A stretch of 6,241 nt of DNA from the NCBI GenBank assembly GCA_946886995.1, contig CAMPJU010000083.1, forward strand, positions 1-6,241. Reading direction: 5' to 3'. The position numbers and the translations under genes are program-made. Origin of the DNA: an uncultured Lysobacteraceae bacterium (GTDB taxonomy: Bacteria > Pseudomonadota > Gammaproteobacteria > Xanthomonadales > Xanthomonadaceae). Each line of letters opens with the position of its first letter. Within the stretch, counting starts at the first letter, position 1. The notes below the pieces were generated by a model. That model was given only the letters and a program-made list of their open reading frames with translations, was not told the DNA's origin and did not search any database. This document shows, piece after piece, positions 1-5,043 of the stretch.

Positions 1-636
1 GGCGCATTCTTCGCTGCGATGCGGAACATCCCGCTGGCCCAGTTCGCCGCGCACATCGCGCTCGGCGCCATGGTCTTTCGCGGGTTGATGTCGACCATCA
101 TCGCCAGCGCCAACGTCTTCGGAGGCAGCTACTCGTTCATCATGGACGGGCATGTGCGGCTGACCGACTACCTGATGCAGGCACTGGCCAAGGCGTTCTT
201 CGACATGGCCATGTACGTACCCATCGTCGTCGTGGCCCTGTCGCTCTACGACGACGTGCGCTGGGCGGGCCTCGCGCTGGCGCCGCTGACGTTGCTGGCG
301 CTCTACGTCAACGCATTCTGGATCAGCGTCGTGTTCTCCCTGGTGGGCGCGCGCTTCTCGGATTTTGGACAGCTGCTCGGCAACGTCGGCATCTTCCTCT
401 TCCTGCTCACGCCGATCATCTGGTACCCGTCCGACATGCCCGCGGACAGCCCGCGTGGCCAGTTCATGCGGCTCAACCCCTTCTACCACTTCGTGACACT
501 GTTTCGCGGACCGATCCTGGGCGAACCGATTGAGCAGCAGTCGATCACGTACGTGGCGGTCATGACCGTGGCCGGCCTCGGCATGGCCACCTTCCTTTAT
601 CGCCGTTACTCGCGGTTCGTGCCGCTCTGGATCTGA
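1..636 (+). CDS. wzm: ABC-2 type polysaccharide/O-antigen export permease (Wzm-like), 5' truncated by the window edge
   Basis: This is the inner-membrane channel subunit of an ABC exporter that moves a lipid-linked polysaccharide from cytoplasm to periplasm, working with the ATPase encoded next. The frame is open from base 1, so the ATG at 19 is probably internal. The 211 visible residues compare with about 260 for the family, so roughly 50 N-terminal residues are missing. Hydrophobic segments lie at about residues 12-38, 62-84, 89-116, 122-143 and 182-201 of the visible part. The sequence TPIIWYP (137-143) and the motif LNPFYHFVTLFRGPILG (158-174) are typical of Wzm-type permeases, as is the basic/aromatic C-terminus (YRRYSRFVPLW). 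The stop lies four bases before the ATPase start, which fits an obligate two-subunit transporter. Which polysaccharide is exported cannot be told from this subunit. Confidence 0.93.
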   Translation, partial: GAFFAAMRNIPLAQFAAHIALGAMVFRGLMSTIIASANVFGGSYSFIMDGHVRLTDYLMQALAKAFFDMAMYVPIVVVALSLYDDVRWAGLALAPLTLLALYVNAFWISVVFSLVGARFSDFGQLLGNVGIFLFLLTPIIWYPSDMPADSPRGQFMRLNPFYHFVTLFRGPILGEPIEQQSITYVAVMTVAGLGMATFLYRRYSRFVPLWI

Positions 637-640
637 CGGC

Positions 641-1783
641 ATGTCCGCGCTTGTCCGAGCGGAGGCGGTAAGCCTCGACGTCCCGATCTTCCTGCAGCGC
701 GAGCGGGAGGCCGACGACTGGACCAGCATGTTCCTCGGGGCGATGCTGGACCCGCCCCGGCGGCGCGTGACGCGGCTGCTGCACGAGATCGACTTCGAGT
801 TGCGGGAGGGCGACCGGCTGGCCATCCTCGGGCGCAATGGCGCAGGCAAGTCAACGCTCCTGCGCGTGCTCAACGGCGTGTACCGGCCCACCAGCGGGCG
901 CCTTCAGGTCGACGGCAGCTGCCAGGCCCTGCTCAACATGTCACTGGGGTTCAGCGGCGAGGCGACCGTCCGCGAGAACATCTTCCTGCGTGGCATCGCG
1001 ATGGGGTTGCGATCGGCCTACCTGCGCCACCAGGTGGAACCCATCCTGGAGTTCTCGGGGCTGGCCGACAAGGCAACGCACCGGCTGCGGACGTTGTCGT
1101 CGGGCCAGAAGATGCGGCTCGGATTCGCCATCTCGACCAGCGTCCAGAACGACATCATCCTGATGGACGAATGGGTCGGCGCGGGGGACGCCGATTTCAT
1201 GGCGCGAGCCAAGGACCGCATGCAGAGCCGCGTCGGCGGCAGCAAGATTCTCGTCCTGGCCAGCCACAGCGTCGGCCTGCTGCGCAACATCTGCAACCGG
1301 GGCATCGTGCTGGAGCAGGGACGACTGGTGTACCAGGGCGACATCGTGTCATCGCTCGCGCATTATCACGCGCTGCTCGCGCAGCTGCGGATCCGCGCCG
1401 AACCCGGTGCCGTGCCCGAGGATGGCAGCGCGCAGGTCTACGGCTGCGCAGAGGCGATCGCCCGCCTGCCGGACGGCTCTTTCCGCATCAAGGGCTGGCT
1501 CGTCGACACGGAAGGGCGCGTTCCTGGCGGCGTCGTCCTGCAGGTGATGGGTCGACGCTACGTGGCGCGCGACGTCGAGCACCATCCGCGCGCCGATGTC
1601 GCCGGGCATTTCGGCCTTGCGAACGCCGAGTGCGGCTTCCATGCCGACGTCCACGTTCCGGGCGCGGAATCCCTTGCCGATCTCGGCGAAGACATACAGG
1701 TGTTTGGCGGGAGTTCCCCCGAGGAGGCGCATGCACCGCTGCGCATCGCGCCAGGCTTTGTCACGCCGCGCCAGTCCACCTGA
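641..1783 (+). CDS. wzt: ABC transporter ATP-binding protein for polysaccharide export (Wzt-like) with a C-terminal accessory module
   Basis: This is the ATPase that powers export of the lipid-linked glycan through the Wzm-like permease upstream. The nucleotide-binding domain spans about residues 1-250. It has Walker A GRNGAGKST (64-72), signature LSSGQ (152-156), Walker B ending in D176-E177, and the H-loop histidine H209 in ASHS. The stretch LLNMSLGFSGEATVRENI (97-113 region) is typical of the polysaccharide/teichoic-acid exporter ATPases. A flexible linker (about 251-266) leads to a ~105-residue C-terminal part (268-372) carrying GW at 285-286, RADV at 317-320 and GF at 332-333. Known Wzt proteins of the E. 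coli O9a type have a C-terminal beta-sandwich that recognises the chain end. This extension sits in the same place but resembles modules in the next two genes, and I do not recognise it as the classical Wzt C-terminal domain. No clear Shine-Dalgarno precedes the ATG, so translation is probably coupled to the permease. Confidence 0.94.
   Translation: MSALVRAEAVSLDVPIFLQREREADDWTSMFLGAMLDPPRRRVTRLLHEIDFELREGDRLAILGRNGAGKSTLLRVLNGVYRPTSGRLQVDGSCQALLNMSLGFSGEATVRENIFLRGIAMGLRSAYLRHQVEPILEFSGLADKATHRLRTLSSGQKMRLGFAISTSVQNDIILMDEWVGAGDADFMARAKDRMQSRVGGSKILVLASHSVGLLRNICNRGIVLEQGRLVYQGDIVSSLAHYHALLAQLRIRAEPGAVPEDGSAQVYGCAEAIARLPDGSFRIKGWLVDTEGRVPGGVVLQVMGRRYVARDVEHHPRADVAGHFGLANAECGFHADVHVPGAESLADLGEDIQVFGGSSPEEAHAPLRIAPGFVTPRQST
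1442..1756 (+). other. Accessory module, copy 1 (C-terminus of Wzt)
   Basis: Residues about 268-372 of the Wzt-like ATPase. Landmarks are GW 285-286, RADV 317-320 and GF 332-333, followed by alternating hydrophobic stretches that suggest a beta-rich fold. From GW to GF it aligns without gaps to copy 2 (15 identities in 49 positions by eye). Its position matches that of the chain-end-reading domain in characterised Wzt proteins. Confidence 0.7.
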
Positions 1784-1816
1784 CGGCGCGGGCCGCATTC
1801 CGGAGCAACAGACCGA

Positions 1817-3208
1817 ATGGCACAGTACCAATCCTTCCCGGGCGCGCCCGGCGACTCCATGACGCTCGACAAGCTCAAGCGCATGGCGTTCCCCGAGCTG
1901 GCGGGCAAGACGTTCCTCGACGTCGGTTGCAATGAAGGCTTTTTCTGTGGATTCGCACGCCACGTGGGCGCGGCTCGCTCGGTCGGGATCGACCGCAGCC
2001 ATGGTTTCATTGCCCGCGCACGCGAGCGCTTCCCCGATTGCGAGTTCCACGCGCGCGGCTGGGAATGGCTGCCCGAGGGGCCTTTCGACGTGATCCTGCT
2101 GGCGTCTGCATTGCACTACGCCGAAGACCAGGAAGCCCTGCTCCACGAACTTGTCAGGCACCTGACCCCCGATGGCGTGCTGGTGCTCGAACTGGGCATC
2201 GTCACGTCCAAGGAGAGCGCGTGGGTCAAGGTCGCGCGGGACAATGACGAACGCCTGTTCCCCACGATGCCCAGGTTGCGCGAAGTGTTTGCCGACTACG
2301 CCTGGAAGTGGATGGGCCCCAGCGTGACGCAGGCGGGCGATCCGGTGAACCGGCACATCATCCATGTCTCGCCGCGGCGGCGCACCGCATACCTGCTGAT
2401 GCAGCCGCCTGCTTTCGGCAAGTCGAGCATCGCTCGTTCGCTATTCCCCCCGGCGGGGGTTCCGGTGGTTTCGGGCGACCAGGTGATGGGCCGGATCGCC
2501 GCGGGAAAGTTGCAGGTGGCGCCCGGCCTGGCTGCTGCCATTGGCGACGACTATTCGCCGTTCCGGATCGACCAGGCGATCGAGCGCGTCTTCGATCGCG
2601 GGCTGGCACGCGACCTGGTCGCGACATGGCTCGCTGAAGCGGGTGAGCGTGATTTCGCGCTGGACGCCTACGTGCCCGCAGCGCACCAGGAGAAGGTCCG
2701 CGGGCACCTTGCGGACGCCGGTTACATGCCGGTGGTGTTGCAGTGGGACCGCCCCGGCGCGAAGCTGATGCCACAGGATGTATTCCATGCCGAGGCAGAG
2801 GCCTTTTACTTGTCGATGACAGGCGCCGGACCGGCCAGTGGCACGCAGGCCCCTGGCGCGATGGGCTTCGTCGACGAGGCCAAGCTGGCAGGTGGGCGCC
2901 TGTTGCTGCGCGGGTGGGCCGTCGAGCGCGATGGACAGCTGCCCGCGGTGCTGTCGGTCCGCATCGGCGACGTGGTCCACCGCCTGGATGCGTTCGAGAA
3001 ACAGCTCAGGCCGGACGTGCAGTCGCACCTCGGTCTCGCGCATGCCCTCGTGGGCTACCAGGCAAGCGTGCCGGCGCCGGGCATCTCCCGCCTGTCCGAT
3101 CTGGCAGGATTGTTGCAGGTGCATGCACACGACGGCGCGACCGGCGATGCTTTCAGGCTCGCCGGACCACTCGCGAAGAAGCTCGAAGGGGGCGGCAGCC
3201 AGGCATGA
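1817..3208 (+). CDS. Three-part protein: SAM-dependent methyltransferase, P-loop kinase-like domain, C-terminal accessory module
   Basis: This is probably a cytoplasmic enzyme that modifies the glycan made by this locus. Residues 1-185 are a class I SAM methyltransferase: motif I FLDVGCNEGFF (33-43), acidic residue D59 in GIDRS after the second strand, motif II region PFDVILLASALHYAED (89-104), and LTPDGVLVLELG (116-127). Residues about 188-335 look like a P-loop kinase-type fold. They have QPPAFGKSS (196-204) as a degenerate Walker A, in which the first Gly/Ala is Gln, then SGD at 219-221, and DFALDAYVP (279-287) in the position of a second catalytic strand. A Gly/Ala/Pro-rich linker (336-348) leads to an accessory module (349-449) with GW 366-367, RPDV 398-401 and GY 413-414, closely similar to the Wzt C-terminus. 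GGAG at 1802-1805 supports the ATG at 1817, and the next ATG (1859) has no such site. The methyltransferase call is firm, the kinase-like call moderate, and the substrate unknown. Confidence 0.9.
   Translation: MAQYQSFPGAPGDSMTLDKLKRMAFPELAGKTFLDVGCNEGFFCGFARHVGAARSVGIDRSHGFIARARERFPDCEFHARGWEWLPEGPFDVILLASALHYAEDQEALLHELVRHLTPDGVLVLELGIVTSKESAWVKVARDNDERLFPTMPRLREVFADYAWKWMGPSVTQAGDPVNRHIIHVSPRRRTAYLLMQPPAFGKSSIARSLFPPAGVPVVSGDQVMGRIAAGKLQVAPGLAAAIGDDYSPFRIDQAIERVFDRGLARDLVATWLAEAGERDFALDAYVPAAHQEKVRGHLADAGYMPVVLQWDRPGAKLMPQDVFHAEAEAFYLSMTGAGPASGTQAPGAMGFVDEAKLAGGRLLLRGWAVERDGQLPAVLSVRIGDVVHRLDAFEKQLRPDVQSHLGLAHALVGYQASVPAPGISRLSDLAGLLQVHAHDGATGDAFRLAGPLAKKLEGGGSQA
2861..3163 (+). other. Accessory module, copy 2 (C-terminus of the methyltransferase)
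   Basis: Residues about 349-449 of the methyltransferase protein. Landmarks are GW 366-367, RPDV 398-401 and GY 413-414, with the same spacing as copy 1. It is preceded by a Gly/Ala/Pro-rich linker, so it is probably an independent domain. Confidence 0.7.
3205..3208 (+). other. ATGA start/stop overlap between methyltransferase and family 2 glycosyltransferase
   Basis: The ATG of the glycosyltransferase overlaps the TGA of the methyltransferase by four bases. This is a common sign of translational coupling and supports co-production of the two proteins. A purine-rich AAGGGGG at 3186-3192 may help re-initiation, but its 12-base spacing is long. Confidence 0.85.
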
Positions 3209-5043
3209 GCATCGGCAGACGGCTTGCGGGCCACTTGCGGCTCGGGCGGAAGTCCGCCGGGCAGCCGGACATCCTGCGGGCGCCGGTGACGTGGAGTCCC
3301 GGTGGTCCGGCAGTGGTCACGACGAAGGTGGACCAGGCGGTTCGTCTCGGCCAATCCCTGATCGTGGGCGGGTGGTCCAGTGGCAACGCCGGCTATCGGC
3401 TGGCGGTTGCCGGCGCACCGGTCCCGACGCGTGCGTTCCGCACGTCACGACCGGACGTGGCCAGCTACCTGGGGCGTGACGCGTCCGAGATGCTGGGTAT
3501 CGTGCTGGTCGCCGACGACGCCCCCGACGGCCCGGTCGAACTCGAGTGCCTGGGCAACGACGGCGACGTGGTGGCGGGGCATCGCATGCATGTCCAGCAG
3601 GGGCTCGTCGGGCAGGATGCCCGTGCGCAGTTGGAACCGGCGCTCGTCCACCTGCGCGATGCGGGATTGCACGATGACCCTGCGGGCATCGAGGCCGACG
3701 ATGCGCTCGAAGGGGATTTCGCCCTCGGCGTCCTCGACGAGGCGCGTTCCAGCTCCGATGTCCATGAGGCGGTCGCCAGCGGTTGGCTGGTGAGCCGGCC
3801 CACCACCCGCGCCTGGATCGAAACCTCCGACGGGCGCAGGTTCCCGTTGGCCGACGCGCATCGCGTGCCGCGCGCCGATGTAGCGTCGTCGCTTCCGTCC
3901 GCGCACCACCTGGGCGCGGGCCAGCCGGGCTTCCTTGTCCGCCTGCCCGGCGTCGCTCCCGGCGAGCGCCTGACGCTGGTTGCCGACGGGGTGAACGGGC
4001 CGGTCACGTTGGCCGGGACCACCTGTACGTCCTGGGGGACGGATCCAGTCGCAGCGAGCCGCTGGCTGTTCGCCTTCCCCACGCCGCCCACCGGCCTTGC
4101 CGACCGCATCGCGAAGATCGATCTTCCCGTGTTGTCCGGGTTGATCCAGGCAGCGCAAAAGTGCTGGGCCGATCTTCCCGTGCGTTTCGAGGTCGTCGGG
4201 CAGTCGCCGGGGGCGCCGCGCGTGAGCATCATCGTGCCGCTGTATGGGCGGCTCGATTTCGTCGAGCACCAATTGCTGGAATTCGCGCGCGACCCGTGGT
4301 TGCTGGCGCATGCCGAAGTCGTCTACGTCGTCGACGACCCGGCGCTGGTCGACCCCATGGCAGGGACGGCATGGATGCTGCACGACCTCTACCAGGTTCC
4401 GTTCCGCTGGGTGTGGGGCCGCGTGAACCGCGGTTTTGCCGGTGCCAACAACCTCGGCGCCGCACAGTCGGAAGGGGACGTGCTGGTCTTCCTCAACAGC
4501 GATGCGTTCCCACGGGAGCCTGGCTGGTTGCAGGCGCTGGTGGCGCCGCTCCAGGACGATCCCGGCATCGGCGCGGTCGGTCCCCGCCTGCTGTTCGGCG
4601 ACGGCTCGCTGCAGCATGCGGGCATGGCCTTCCGTCGACGGCACGACCTGGGTATCTGGACCAACGTCCACCCCCGCATGGGGCTGGAGCCGTCACTCGA
4701 CCCACACACCGCGCCCACCGACGTTCCCTGCGTCACCGGCGCCTGCATGGCGCTGCGGCGCGGCGACTTCGATGCCGTCGGCGGCTGGGACACCGGCTAC
4801 CTGGTCGGGGATTTCGAGGACTCGGACCTGTGCCTGAAGCTGCGCGAGGCGGGCCGGCGGATCGTGTACCTGCCGCACGTCGTGCTCACGCACCTGGAGC
4901 GCCAGTCCTTCAAGCTCCTCGGCAGCGGCGACTACCGGACGCGGGTCGTCATCTGGAACGGCGTGCGGCACCAGCAACGATGGCGCGCGAGCATCGAGGC
5001 GCTGGCGGCCGACCCATCGCGCGTGCAGGAGGCTGGGCGTTGA
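3205..5043 (+). CDS. Family 2 glycosyltransferase (GT-A fold) with two N-terminal accessory modules
   Basis: It transfers a sugar from an activated nucleotide donor to the growing glycan, probably at the cytoplasmic face of the inner membrane. The catalytic domain occupies about residues 338-570 of 612. It has SIIVPLYGR (341-349), VVDDP (375-379), NRGFAGANN (408-416), the metal/nucleotide-binding FLNSDAF (429-435, with D433), TGACMALRRGDF (511-522), and GDFEDSDLCLKLREAGRR (535-552) with the likely catalytic base region E538-D539, then H563. Residues 1-300 are not catalytic. They hold two divergent copies of a module, with GW 56-57/RPDV 82-85/GI 98-99 and GW 193-194/RADV 223-226/GF 242-243. 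The frame stays open upstream to an ATG at 2743, but the ATG at 3205 overlaps the stop of the methyltransferase (ATGA), which marks the true start. No transmembrane segment is evident. Sugar and linkage cannot be read from the sequence. Confidence 0.94.
   Translation: MSIGRRLAGHLRLGRKSAGQPDILRAPVTWSPGGPAVVTTKVDQAVRLGQSLIVGGWSSGNAGYRLAVAGAPVPTRAFRTSRPDVASYLGRDASEMLGIVLVADDAPDGPVELECLGNDGDVVAGHRMHVQQGLVGQDARAQLEPALVHLRDAGLHDDPAGIEADDALEGDFALGVLDEARSSSDVHEAVASGWLVSRPTTRAWIETSDGRRFPLADAHRVPRADVASSLPSAHHLGAGQPGFLVRLPGVAPGERLTLVADGVNGPVTLAGTTCTSWGTDPVAASRWLFAFPTPPTGLADRIAKIDLPVLSGLIQAAQKCWADLPVRFEVVGQSPGAPRVSIIVPLYGRLDFVEHQLLEFARDPWLLAHAEVVYVVDDPALVDPMAGTAWMLHDLYQVPFRWVWGRVNRGFAGANNLGAAQSEGDVLVFLNSDAFPREPGWLQALVAPLQDDPGIGAVGPRLLFGDGSLQHAGMAFRRRHDLGIWTNVHPRMGLEPSLDPHTAPTDVPCVTGACMALRRGDFDAVGGWDTGYLVGDFEDSDLCLKLREAGRRIVYLPHVVLTHLERQSFKLLGSGDYRTRVVIWNGVRHQQRWRASIEALAADPSRVQEAGR
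3292..3594 (+). other. Accessory module, copy 3 (N-terminus of the family 2 glycosyltransferase)
   Basis: Residues about 30-130. Landmarks are GW 56-57, RPDV 82-85 and GI 98-99. The GW-to-RPDV spacing is shorter than in copies 1 and 2 (30 against 36 residues), so this is a more divergent copy. Confidence 0.6.
3718..4020 (+). other. Accessory module, copy 4 (second N-terminal module of the family 2 glycosyltransferase)
   Basis: Residues about 172-272. Landmarks are GW 193-194, RADV 223-226 and GF 242-243. A linker of about 40 residues separates it from copy 3, and a further ~65 residues lie between it and the catalytic domain. Confidence 0.6.
5027..5032 (+). promoter_or_regulatory. Strong ribosome binding site of the family 4 glycosyltransferase
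   Basis: AGGAGG matches the anti-Shine-Dalgarno sequence and lies seven bases before the TTG at 5040, inside the last codons of the upstream gene. It decides the choice of the non-ATG start. Confidence 0.85.

Noticed and set aside
1784..1816. Possible promoter or terminator in the gap between wzt and the methyltransferase gene
   Set aside because: There is no hairpin followed by a T-run and no convincing -35/-10 pair. Only a GGAG ribosome site is seen at 1802-1805.
1349..2365. Antisense open frame of 338 codons opposite wzt and the methyltransferase gene
   Set aside because: Same high-GC shadow effect. It crosses two well-supported genes on the + strand and has no recognisable domain.
2743..3204. 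Upstream extension of the GT2 reading frame to an ATG at 2743
   Set aside because: This stretch lies entirely within the methyltransferase gene in another frame and translates to Arg/Gly-rich sequence without motifs. The ATGA overlap at 3205 is a far better start.
4113..4126. Perfect 14-base palindrome GAAGATCGATCTTC inside the GT2 gene
   Set aside because: A 14-base perfect palindrome is not unlikely by chance in 6 kb. It lies within coding sequence, has no loop or T-run, and is not at a gene boundary.
4119..4182. Thirteen-base direct repeat CGATCTTCCCGTG, 51 bases apart
   Set aside because: Both copies are in frame and encode DLPV in a linker before the GT2 domain. The surrounding bases do not match, so this is most likely chance or local codon reuse.
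3445..4671. Long antisense open frame of 408 codons opposite the GT2 gene
   Set aside because: Open antisense frames are expected in high-GC genes with strong third-position G/C bias. The translation shows no family motif, and the opposite strand encodes a well-supported enzyme.
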